From: Hesseltinella vesiculosa
Lineage: Eukaryota > Mucoromycota > Mucoromycetes > Mucorales > Cunninghamellaceae
Length of the DNA stretch: 64,000 bases
Direction of reading: 5' to 3'
Assembly: GCA_002104935.1 (NCBI GenBank)
Contig: MCGT01000034.1
Location: 186,001 to 250,000, forward strand
Part shown: positions 51,333-61,378 of the stretch, one piece after another
Numbering within the stretch: position 1 is the stretch's first letter
Layout: each line of letters opens with the position of its first letter
Position numbers and translations under genes: made by a program
The notes under the pieces: model-generated
Told to the model about the DNA's origin: nothing
Database searches by the model: none
Seen by the model: only the letters and a program-made list of their open reading frames with translations

Positions 51333-51685
51333 TTGATCTGTCCGCAATCACCTCTTTCCTTTCTATTTTATTATCTTTTCTTCTTTTACCCCTTCCCCTG
51401 TAGCCACCCCATCTCTTTGTTTCCCTCCTTTTTTTTTTTTTTTTTGCATAAACAAACCCATGGCTTTTAAACTATGCCACCGCGGTACACAGTTTCTATT
51501 GTCATCCTTCGTTCAAAAATGTTCATCACTCCAGCGAGGCTTTCCCCAAAGTTGTGCCCCTTGAAATCGCAGCGGTGTAGAAAACATTTCAACCCCAGGA
51601 CAAATCAAAGTCCGCTTTTTTTTTTTTTTTGGGAACAACGGAAGGAGGTTTCCAATCCTTTTTTACTTCCTTTTCCCCTTTTTTT
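51333..51685. other. intergenic between Rho GEF and PBP-like gene
   Basis: This is 3' flank of the Rho GEF gene and promoter of the next gene, with T runs at 51430-51446 and 51618-51631. No gene is seen. Confidence 0.5.
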
Positions 51686-53357
51686 ATGCTTGGAAAAATG
51701 CCAAGGGTTTTCCGTTCGCTTGTCGTTTATTCATTGTTGTGGCTGTCTGCTATTCACGGCCAGGATAATGGGTTTGATACTTCGATTGATCGATTTGAAA
51801 ACAAAACCAGCATCGCCAAAGGTAACAAACACACCCCGCCAAGGAACTTGGCCATGGGCAACCTGAATTCATTTCATGAGAACACCGCGGGCTAACGCAC
51901 AAATCTAATCACCTAGAGATCAACACCCTCTTCTCGGTTGAATATCATGACTGGTACAAAGTCGTGACCAATCATGCTATCAATCAAAAGTATGCTCTTG
52001 TTTGCTGTGGCCAATCCCTAGACAGCCAAGAATTCGATGCCATTGTAAACGTACCTCTTCAATCAGCTGGGATCGATGGTGCCGTCGACATTCTCCCCTT
52101 TTTGGATGTAAGTGTCCTCATACCTGGTCAGCAACAAAGGAATGACCCTTTTGTGCTTTTCCTTACCGCTGAATAGCTCCTTGGTCTGCAAGAATCTGTC
52201 AAATTCATTCGTGATTACAAGTCTGTCACCTCACCTTGCTACAGCAGTGTTCAGCAGGAAGATGGACAAGCCGACGCTGTGTTTCTATCGAGCCAAGCAA
52301 ACACTCGTCCCAACGGTATCGTGTTTTCTGCCAGTGATCGGCAGCTCTCGCCATTGGCCGTAAGTCCCTGTCTCTTATTTTGCGTCCCAACAAAACCACT
52401 CACCCTCTTTCTTTTCTGTAGCAAGCTGCCTGGTTGCATTATGTCGCGCTATTTTTCGACAGGGAGGGTTTAGCTGCATCTATCTACGATCAAATCAAAA
52501 CTCTGTACGACTGCCACCAATCAAACATGGAGCATGTGCCTGACCGACCGTCGATTGCCTGGACAGTCAACAACCAAAAAGAATGGATCATATACCATGA
52601 TCTTTATTACCAGCAGCTCACATCCGACGCCGGTAAGCCCGTCGAAAAAAAAGGAGTTGCACTAACCACCCCGCTTTTTTTTTTGTGCTTTTCTTGAACT
52701 AGGTGCTGAGCTGTCAACACCATCGATTCCCATCCAATTTCATAACGATATCCATACCGCCGACATTGTCATCGACCAGACCGACCTGACAGCCTTGGCC
52801 GACGACCCGTCCTATGACGAATGGCTACTTGCAGGCGACTTTGTCCCAGGTACTGTCAGCTATGACCAGCCATTCATCCATCAACATGCCGTCTATCGCC
52901 TGGACGGACTCGTTGATGACCTTGGTTACCAAGACTGGAAACAAAGGGCTGCTGCTAGACCTGATGTCGCTCTGACAGGTAAATTCAACGGCGTCTCCTT
53001 TTTTTTACTGACTCTTTCTGTTGCTTCTTAGACTTAATTCATTTGGCCCATCCCTTATATGATCGATCTTACAAGTATGAGTGGTTACGCAACTTTGCCA
53101 AGGAGGATCGAGCCCACCAGCTTTCCGAGGGCGTGTACAACTGCAGCCAGCCCTTGTCACGCGTGCCTCAATGCCAGCCTCGTCCCAACTGGTTTGAATC
53201 TGCTACCCACCCGCCCACCAATGGCCGTCACGGCGGCAACGTGGCTATCATCCTTGGCATGCTTTTCTCCTGTGCACTACTGGTGGCTGGCGTTTATGCC
53301 TATCGTCATTGGCAGCGACAGTCCAAAGTAGAATATTTTCCTCTCAGCAACTTTTAG
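51686..53357 (+). CDS. type I membrane protein with periplasmic-binding-protein-like ectodomain
   Basis: A signal peptide (VFRSLVVYSLLWLSAIHG) is followed by a domain resembling TroA/FepB-type substrate-binding proteins. It has an early VEYHDWYKVV strand, VPLQSAGIDGAVDILPFLDL with LLGLQESVKFI, and VTSPCY. AAWLHYVALFFDREGLAASI gives the inter-lobe helix, and RPSIAWTVNNQKEW with DLIHLAHPLYD follow. Near the C-terminus GGNVAIILGMLFSCALLVAG is a membrane helix with a short tail. Six exons join in frame; the stop is TAG at 53355-53357. In bacteria such proteins bring metals or siderophores to ABC importers; here it is probably a surface or vacuolar receptor of unknown ligand. The family assignment rests on recognised pattern, not on a search. 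The 3' half is partly duplicated at 54316. Confidence 0.65.
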
Positions 53358-53380
53358 CATCTTCACTTAATCGTCTGCAT

Positions 53381-53497
53381 TCATCCCCTCGCCTGTTTGT
53401 ACACTATTTTTTTTAATACTTCATAAACAAACCGTTTGACCTTGATATAGTCCTTCTCCTCGCCAAACCATTCGACGAGCGGACGAATGCGTTTCTG
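53381..53497 (-). pseudogene. orphan terminal exon
   Basis: On the minus strand, after a T run and the acceptor AACTCCCAG, a clean frame encodes QKRIRPLVEWFGEEKDYIKV and KRFVYEVLKKIVYKQARG before TGA at 53381-53383. The sequence is protein-like, but no partner exon is visible upstream on this strand (53500-54300). I take it as a fragment of a gene broken by the rearrangements in this region. It lies 24 bases from the stop of the PBP-like gene, tail to tail. Confidence 0.35.
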
Positions 53498-53713
53498 CTG
53501 GGAGTTAAACAAAAAAAAAATAGGACATAGGAGTCCCCCCCCCTTTGTGTTTACAATAGAAATCTATCCACCAACGTCTCACCTACTCGATGTGTTCACA
53601 GCAGTAACTGCACCCAGTTTAAAGTAATGCTTTTTTATCGTCATACAAAGTTCTGTCTAGCATCCTTATCTTATTCACGAGCCTTAGCATCATGAAGTGT
53701 GTATCCCAGCAAA

Positions 53714-53940
53714 AAAACGGGGTCATTGTTTCCGGAAACATTTTTTTTTCACTTGCGGAAACAACGTCTTTGCGCTAGATTTAAGACGTTTTGTTTGCTT
53801 AGTCGGCGCACGCAGCTTTGGCCAATCACTTGATTTGCCCAGCACAAAACTGGGTCATTGTTTCCGGAAACATTTTTTTTTCACTTGCGGAAACAACGTC
53901 TTTGCGCTAGATTTAAGACGTTTTGTTTGCTTACTGTAAG
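53714..53940 (+). repeat. tandem duplication of about 132 bases with TTTCCGGAAA palindrome
   Basis: GGTCATTGTTTCCGGAAACA and the next roughly 70 bases occur at 53721 and again, practically unchanged, at 53853, giving a period of 132 bases. Each copy contains the palindrome TTTCCGGAAA and a second half-site TTGCGGAAACAA about 15 bases on, so it can form a small hairpin. An open frame runs across both copies because the period is a multiple of three, but this does not look like a real protein. Confidence 0.75.
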
Positions 53941-54315
53941 TCGGTGTGATATTTTGTGTTGAAAAAATAAAAGGGATGGGGTTGACAAAAACAAGTGAGA
54001 ATGAGTTATGGTTTTTTATTGATGTGAAGGTCTATCTTTTTTATAATGTTTCCTGTGGAAACCGTTGCACTAGCTGCCGTATATTCTGCTTGGTCATGTT
54101 GCATCATGCCTGCTCATAGCTTTTTAACATGGGTACCTTTAGACATGGTGTTTTTCTTATGTTCATGGGAGATCATGTTGACATGTTGAAATAGTTGTGT
54201 TTGAGTGAGTTGAACATGGGAGTAGACAAAGGTATAGTATGGGTTTAATGTTGCAGTGACATAGTCCCTGTATCTTAATATACCGGTAGGCTTGATTTCT
54301 ACCTCAGATACGACA
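53941..54315. other. AT-rich intergenic, no gene
   Basis: The stretch holds several CATGTTG/CATGTTC-type short motifs (54090-54260), but nothing that resembles a gene or a known regulatory element. Confidence 0.4.
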
Positions 54316-55014
54316 CTGTCACCTCACCTTGCTACAGCGGTGTTCAGCAGGAAGATGGACAAGCCGACGCTGTGTTTCTATCGAGCCAAGCAAACACTCG
54401 TCCCAACGGTATCGTGTTTTCTGCCAGTGATCGGCAGCTCTCGCCATTGGCCGTAAGTCCCTGTCTCTTATTTTGCGTCCCAACAAAACCACTCACCCTC
54501 TTTCTTTTCTGTAGCAAGCTGCCTGGTTGCATTATGTCGCGCTATTTTTCGACAGGGAGGGTTTAGCTGCATCTATCTACGATCAAATCAAAACTCTGTA
54601 CGACTGCCACCAATCAAACATGGAGCATGTGCCTGACCGACCGTCGATTGCCTGGACAGTCAACAACCAAAAAGAATGGATCATATACCATGATCTTTAT
54701 TACCAGCAGCTCACATCCGACGCCGGTAAGCCCGTCGAAAAAAAAGGAGTTGCACTAACCACCCCGCTTTTTTTTTTGTGCTTTTCTTGAACTAGGTGCT
54801 GAGCTGTCAACACCATCGATTCCCATCCAATTTCATAACGATATCCATACCGCCGACATTGTCATCGACCAGACCGACCTGACAGCCTTGGCCGACGACC
54901 CGTCCTATGACGAATGGTTACTTGCAGGCGACTTTGTCCCAGGTACTGTCAGCTATGATCAGCCATTCATCTATCAGCATACCGTCTATCGTCAGGACGA
55001 GCCCGTTGATGACC
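54316..55014 (+). pseudogene. truncated duplicate of the PBP-like gene
   Basis: This is a genomic copy of 52223 to about 52921, shifted by 2093 bases and including both introns with their exact sequences, so it arose from DNA and not from mRNA. It starts within an exon (CTGTCACCTCACC), lacks signal peptide, N-lobe and membrane anchor, and runs into a TAA just after DERVDD-like residues at about 55017. The first roughly 620 bases are almost identical to the parent, whereas the last 70 bases carry about ten differences. That suggests gene conversion of the inner part, or a different origin for the end. Confidence 0.85.
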
Positions 55015-55072
55015 GCTAAAAAAAATAAAAAATATGACGCTGAGAACAAACGTCGTCAACATCAACTAAAAC

Positions 55073-56262
55073 GAATTACCGACTAGCAATTTTTTTTTAT
55101 CTTTGTTATAGCAACAGCCACGCCAGACCATTTCACGTAATAAAAGCATAACATGAATACATATTGGTCAAGGTATTCTGATAGCACTTTTTGTGTTTAT
55201 TCATTACAGCACATTGCTGGCAATGTCAATGACATGTATTTTTCTAGCATGGAAACTACCGACTAGCAAGTTGAATTACCGACTAGCAATTTTTTTTTTG
55301 CCTTGGTTATAGCAAGAGCCACGTCAGACCATTTCACGTAATAAAAGCATAACATGAATACATATTGGTCAAGGTATTCTGATAGCACTTTTTGTGTTTA
55401 TTCATTACCGCACATTGCTGGCAATGTCAATGACATGTATTTTCCAGCATGGAAACTACCGACTAGCAAGTTGAATTACCGACTAGCAATTTTTTTTTTG
55501 TCTTGGTTATAGCAACAGCCACGTCGGACCATTTCACGTAATAAAAGCATAACATGAATACATATTGGTCAAGGTATTCTGATAGCACTTTTTGTGTTTA
55601 TTCATTACAGCACATTGCTGGCAATGTCAATGACATGTATTTTTCTAGCATGGAAACTACCGACTAGCAAGTTGAATTACCGACTAGCAATTTTTTTTTC
55701 GCCTTGGTTATAGCAAGAGCCACGTCAGACCATTTCACGTAATAAAAGCATAACATGAATACATATTGGTCAAGGTATTCTGATAGCACTTTTTGTGTTT
55801 ATTCATTACAGCACATTGCTGGCAATGTCAATGACATGTATTTTCCAGCATGGAAACTACCGACTAGCAAGTTGAATTACCGACTAGCAATTTTTTTTTT
55901 GTCTTGGATATAGCAACAGCCACGCCAGACCATTTCACGTAATAAAAGCATAACATAAATACATATTGGTCAAGGTATTCTGATAGCACTTTTTGTGTTT
56001 ATTCATTACAGCACATTGCTGGCAATGTCAATGACATGTATTTTTCTAGCATGGAAACTACCGACTAGCAAGTTGAATTACCGACTAGCAATTTTTTTTT
56101 TGTCTTTGTTATAGCAACAGCCACGCCAGACCATTTCACGTAATAAAAGCATAACATAAATACATATTGGTCAAGGTATTCTGATAGCACTTTTTTGTAT
56201 TCATTTATTACTGCACATGCTGGCAATGTCAATGACATGTATTTTTCCAGCATAGAAACTTA
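55073..56262 (+). repeat. satellite: six tandem copies of an approximately 200-bp unit
   Basis: GAATTACCGACTAGCAA recurs at 55073, 55273, 55473, 55674, 55874 and 56075, a period of 200-201 bases. Each unit contains a T run, CCATTTCACGTAATAAAAGC, ACATATTGGTCAAGGTATTC and GGCAATGTCAATGACATGTA. Each unit ends with a second CCGACTAGCAA directly before the next. Alternate units share variants (CAGCCACG with TTTTTCTAGC in 1, 3 and 5; GAGCCACG with TTTTCCAGC in 2 and 4), indicating a 400-base higher-order period. The last copy is the most diverged. There are no spacers and no coding capacity. Confidence 0.92.
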
Positions 56263-56854
56263 TTGCGAATGACAAAATTACATATTTGTATCGCCAGATC
56301 GTTGAGGGGCGATGAATGGGACCGCCAAATTTGTAGATGTAGGTAGCGTAGTTGCATGTGATTGATATGCCAGTGGCGTTGGTAAATTGGCCATACTACA
56401 TAAAGCTGCTTGGTTCCAAGCGCAATTCCCCAACCCTAGTCGGATGTGTCCGAAAATATTTGAAGTGATGGAGCAGGAGGAAGAATGTGACAGCCGTTCC
56501 AGGATGGCAATTGGGGCATCCACACAAGTCCCACTTTGGCTGAGGGTGATTTGTGGCAATAATGTTGCTCGGGGTGATATCTGAAGCGTTGCAACGTGTC
56601 AAGACGATGTCGCGTGCGTAACGAGCTTACAAGTTGCCGAGGTGAGTTGCAATGGCTTTGCCTGTGAAGGCTGCCAGGAGGGACCAGGATGTTACTGGCT
56701 GATGAAGCATATGATGAGCTTGACGGCGTAGGGCGCGAATTTTCATCGCGGGGAATTGGAAGCTTTGGTGACCTTCGTTTTATTAAGAAAGGAGAATGCA
56801 TTAGAGCAAGACTGAACGACGTTGAAAGCCGGATTTTTTTTTTTTTGTGGGTTA
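56263..56854 (-). other. decayed sequence, possible retroelement remnant
   Basis: All three minus-strand frames are open over parts of this stretch. One frame includes WDLCGCPNCHPGTAVTFFLL, which recalls the CPxC...H zinc knuckle that ends many LINE-type reverse transcriptases, but the frames are scrambled and the resemblance is weak. It could equally be the 3' flank of the gene that follows. Confidence 0.25.
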
Positions 56855-58547
56855 CTAATGGATGGTTGAGAGAGATGGTTTTCGTTTCACTGGCAAGGAT
56901 TTTTTTAGTGATCCAATATCCAATGGGAGGACGGGTGCGTAGGTAATCTTGTTGGCACCTTCGATATGTTTGATATCAGCATGAATTTCAGCCACAGTGG
57001 TCATTGTGTCTAGGCAACTGATAATGTTGACCAGGTCATTTTTGCGTGTTGGTATGGTGACTGTTCCAATCTCCACGGTGGCGTAAATGCCTGCTTTGTA
57101 GATCATATGGTAGAACGTCACTTCTTTGTCTTAATTAGAGAAAGGGGGTATGTGTGAGATTTGGTTTGAAATATCTGGTTTTGCATTTACCGAGAGCTTG
57201 GAAAAAAATGAAATGATTGAGTCCATCTTTCAGAGCCTCGGCAGCAAACGTACAGAGCTTGACGAAATCGACTACTTTCGACGCTTGAGTGGCATTTTTG
57301 GGCTTCACCTCGCCCACACAACTAGTGAAATCATAGGTGCAAGAGTCGAAAATATCAACGGCATAATCGGGTCTCTTTCGGCTATCTTCATCAAAGGTGG
57401 TGATGTTTGCACTAAAATAAAGACATAGTCAACCCTCGTCCGTAATAGAAGTAAAATAAATAATTAAAAAACCTAACCTACCATTTTGCAACAGTGTTGT
57501 CACGGTCAATGGCGAAGAGTGCTTGGATAAAAGGATGGATGTACGATGAAGTAAGCTCGCTCTCTCCAACGTGATCAATGTTCAGGTCTTTCAAGGCAGG
57601 CAACCTAATTCCTCAATAAGAAGAGAATGAAAATATCGTGAGGGGTTTATGCTCTCGAGGCTATATTAGCTTACAAGGATTCAATCGCCAACAGCACATT
57701 TTTGTTGTAGCCTTCAGCTTCAATGGACAACTCCAGCAGTTTGATTCTAGTATCGGTCAGATTGCTTCCTTCCAAGAACAGCAAAGAAAATTATTTTGAG
57801 TACAGAACTGCTGGGTTTGCCCCCCCCTCCAAAACAAGAGTGTACCTTCAAACATTCCAATATCTTGAGAGTGAGGCCAGCGCCGAACTTTCTGTTAAGT
57901 CGGTCCTCTTCAACAACTTGCTGTCTTACAGATGCCAGCTGGGAGGCATTAAAATATGAAACTGGTATCGATGTGTACGTTGTCCTCTTTTGAAGCACGA
58001 AAATTGAGGAGATGCAGCTGCCAAAAAAAAAAAAAAATTAGAGCAGCACGGTATAAGTAGTACAGCACTTACAGAAGCTGGATAAAATTTGCGTCTACAT
58101 GAATGTAATCGTTGGCGTGGTTCATACAGTGCTGTTGATACGAATAAAAGGATTTATGAACGTCCAGCTGCCCACACATCCAATTGTTGCTTTGTTTGAC
58201 GCTAAAAAAAAAAAAAAAAAAAAAAGTCAGAGAACGAACGAGTGCAAATTGTGTTTCATAAGCACGTACTCGTAGGTATGAACGGCATTTACGTGGCTTT
58301 GTAGGTCCGATTTTTTCATTTCGTAATGAACGCAGCATGGGCAAGCGTAAAGGGTATTGTTTGGCATTACTGATGCCATGTGGCATGGGATAAGCTTGTA
58401 ACCTGAGCGCTCATGGTCGTTTTTACCCCTGCTGGGCAAAATGGTGCCGTGAGATGTAAAATAATGTCTTCGCAAGGATTGATACTGCCTAAATGTTGTT
58501 CGTTTTCTGCAATCGGGACAAGTTATTTGAAAGTATGTGATAGTCAT
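56855..58547 (-). CDS. two C2H2 fingers plus PD-(D/E)XK-like nuclease motif, unknown family
   Basis: The first exon (MTITYFQITCPDCRKR...) carries two zinc fingers: C10-x2-C13-x14-H28-x4-H33 and C69-x2-C72-x12-H85-x4-H90. Middle exons follow (DVHKSFYSYQQHCMNHANDY; SVRQQVVEEDRLNRKF; TRIKLLELSIEAEGY). The C-terminal part has a helix with Glu (VGESELTSSYIHPFIQALF), then SRKRPDYAVDIFDSC and FTSCVGEVKPKNATQASKVV. That spacing of E, PD and E-x-K is the PD-(D/E)XK nuclease layout. Closing segments include FYHMIYKAGIYATVEIG and TIPTRKNDLVNIISCLD. Most joins are clean, but the one near 57785-57850 cannot be made in frame with GT-AG sites I can see, so a frameshift or unusual splice is possible. The family is not named to my knowledge; similar proteins may be multicopy in Mucoromycota (inference). 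Confidence 0.6.
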
Positions 58548-59097
58548 TGTTAAAAAAAAAGAGAGAGATAAAGAGAAAGAAATAATTGCTTTTATTTCAG
58601 ACTTCGCCGCGTTTTACCTCCCCCTCTTTACTTTCAGCTGCTGATTGACGGGTAGGAAGGACATCATTGGTTCTGATGTTGACGACGAGAAGGCTCTATT
58701 TAACTCGTCATTGACGACGATTTCCAAGAGTTGGCAACCATGTGAAAAGTTCAATGCTGTACCTGGATTGATCCTCATTGCAGGTACTTGATTAGCAGCA
58801 GTAGATGGCCATGGTGTAGCTAACTTTTTTTAGGCTCATTTGTACACATAGGCTCAATGTTGCACAGTCGAAAACCACGAACCTGCCAGGAAGACAGCGG
58901 TGGAGAAATGTTTATTTTATTGGAGGAGCAATAGCAAAAATAATGGGGGAGGGCACGGGTAGTTTAATGAGAATTTTACATTTTTTTTTTATGTTGAGAA
59001 AGAGGGAGCACAGGAGTGGCCTGGGGAGCAGGCTATGGAGATCGAATGAGCTGAGGGGTATGATAAAAAGTGGTGATATATAAATAGGTCAGGGGGG
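58548..59097. other. intergenic, no supported gene
   Basis: This is the 5' flank of the zinc-finger/nuclease-like gene and 3' flank of the F-box gene. A T run lies at 58981-58990. No exon-like frames are seen. Confidence 0.45.
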
Positions 59098-60987
59098 CTA
59101 AGGAGCCATCGTCGAATGGGCATAGTTCCAAAAATGGGCGGTATCGTTGATGGAGAGGAGCAGGCCGGTCCAGGACAAGGCGACATCGTTCACAGCGTGA
59201 TCCAGCTGCCTGGAATAAAGACACTGGCCGGTGGCAAGGGACCAGACGCGGAGTGAGCAATCTTTGGAACCGGTGACGACGCGAAGGCCGTCGCTGGCCA
59301 TGCAGGTGATATGATCCATGTGGCCAAACATAGTGCGCAAGCATTGGCCTGTGGTGAGGTCCCAGAGTCGAAGGGTGTGGTCAGCACTGCAAGACAGGAG
59401 GAGCACACGAGGAGGGCCGGGGTTGCTGGCTGGCGGATGGCGTTCCTGAACAGGAGGAAAGTCAGGAGAGTCAAGGAGGAGGGTGCTGGGGTGAACGACC
59501 AGGATTTTCTCCACGGCAGCCTGATGACCAGAGAGGAGGCGAACACACGTTGAGCCTTTCCAGACACGGATGCAACCATCATCGTCACCAGCCGACACAA
59601 TCACAGGATCCTTCGCAGCAGGCGGGGGAGCAAGCAGAGAAGCAGAGAAAGGGTCGCTGTGAGCCAACACGTCGTGGTCGAGACCCAAAAAAGAGGAGGG
59701 AAGGACAGCCAGGGTACGTACCGGTTGCTGGTGACCATGGAGAAGGAAACTCTGGCCCGTGGAGAAATCCCAGACGCGGATGGTTTGGCTGGCGCCAGTC
59801 GCAAGCAGGTTTTTTTCATGGCACAGGGAGGTGATGGGGCCGTGGTGTCCGACAAGGCGACGGATCATGATGCCTTGGTGCCAATCCCAAAGGGTGATGG
59901 CATGGTCGGCGTGTCCCACAACGAGTTTGGATTCGTCAAATTGCAGCGACGTCATCGTGGCAGGCATGGTCAAGATTTGATGGGGTTGCGGCGCGGCGGG
60001 TGACGATGATGTTGAAGAAGAGTAGGTGAGGTCGAGGATGTGCACAGTGCGATCATGGTAGCCAATCATGCAGACGCCCAAATGGTGGCAAGAAGCCATG
60101 CAAATCACGCCATTTTCGGTGAGGGTGTCGTCAGGCTGAAGAGGCGACAAAGGGGTGATAGGGAGCTCCAGGTAGCGATGCTGTCGCCAGTTTTTTTCAA
60201 TCAGCATGCGATCCCGATAGAGAGTTTTCCAGGACGATGGGTGAGGATCGTGAAAGGTGGAAGGTGGATTAGAAAACGGACTGACGGTGCGGCTGGTTTT
60301 TCTTTTTTTGGTGGGTGGGACAAGCAGAGGAAGGCGTCTGCTGTTTCGAAGGCTGGTTGTTCGAGAGAGACCCCAGCCGCATCTTGGGCAGAGCTTGCCG
60401 ATGTGCTGCTCACAAAGACCTTGCCAGAGCTGTTTATCGCTTGCCAAGGTCGACCAAGACCGCGATACTTGTGCGACTCGACATAATGAAATGGCGTCCA
60501 AGTAGCTAAATATTTGCAGTGACACATGTCTATCGTACAGGATGAAACGTCAGGGCGCACCGATATCACATGGCCAGAAGAAAAGCAATGTTTTTAGTGG
60601 CATTTTTTTTTTTTTTTCAAGTTCACCTTGGCAACACCATGACAAAATCGATCCTTAAGAGTGGCTGCAAAGATTCGTGAATAAATGAAAGTTGAGGCAT
60701 GCAGCATAAAGTCAAGATGCCCTGCAAGACAAGCTGACGTTGTTTTTGAGGAGAGGCAGCAAACAACGACCAAATGTGTTCAATGGATGCACTGTCGACG
60801 GATGAGAGATGGTCTAACGACTATGAAAAAAAAAAAAAGGCAGGCGGGGCCAGTGAATATTTTACGTACCAAATCACACAAACGAGCGGGGAAAATGAAT
60901 AGACATTACCAGATCAAAAGGAGTTTCATGTCGCTTCTTGACGATGTCGGGTCGATGTCGATAGCATCTCTCAGATGTCAATGTCAT
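59098..60987 (-). CDS. MET30: Met30/SconB-type F-box WD40 protein
   Basis: This is the substrate receptor of an SCF ubiquitin ligase that represses sulfur-assimilation genes. Three exons join in frame: 60987-60910 (MTLTSERCYRHRPDIVKKRH), 60820-60627 (IEHIWSLFAASPQKQRQLVL; LTLCCMPQLSFIHESLQPLL; RIDFVMVLPR) and 60529-59098. The F-box is split by the second intron: VLPR joins to HVSLQIFSYLDAISLCRVAQ. It is followed by GLCEQHIGKLCPRCGWGL, the zinc-site-like segment typical of SconB/Met30. About seven WD40 repeats follow (ITLWDW, IRVWDF, IRVWKG, LRLWDL, LRVWSL). The open frame of the last exon alone begins with a GTG, which is not the start. Stop TAG at 59098-59100. Confidence 0.9.
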
Positions 60988-61378
60988 GTCAACAATGTGC
61001 TAAAAGCTTGTTTTTTTTAAAAAAAAAAAAAAAAAAAAGTCGTGAAAGAGAGTGAAAAAAGGAGGCACGCTGACCCAGAAAAGGCAATCGGGGAATGGAG
61101 TTTGTCACACAAAGCGCATCATTTCACGCACTGCTCTGACGCTGTTGATCATCCTACGAGCACTTTTTGGCTGACAACGCCAGGGAGCGTCGGTTGTGGG
61201 CAGAAAGAATCACAAGAAGGGAAGCAAGATGTGAAAAAAAAACTGCGGTCTCTTTCTGCAATGGACTCTATTGATCAAAGCAAAGCATTTCTTCGTCTGC
61301 CAGCCACGACGATAAAGACACGGCCTTCAAAAACGTTGTAAAAGGTAATCAGGCAAGTAGATGTTTAGAAAAATAAAC
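60988..61378. other. intergenic between Met30 and the antiporter gene
   Basis: This is the promoter side of the Met30-like gene and 3' flank of the antiporter. An A run lies at 61019-61038. No gene is supported. Confidence 0.45.

Noticed and set aside
53697..53939. 80-codon frame across the 132-base tandem repeat as a repeat protein
   Set aside because: The frame is open only because the period is a multiple of three; the sequence has no protein-like features and an unlikely start.
55073..56262. CRISPR-like array
   Set aside because: Units of about 200 bases follow each other without unique spacers, in a eukaryotic genome; this is a satellite.
60523..60525. GTG at 60525 as the start of the F-box gene
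   Set aside because: Eukaryotic nuclear genes start at ATG, and upstream exons rebuild the complete SconB-type N-terminus.
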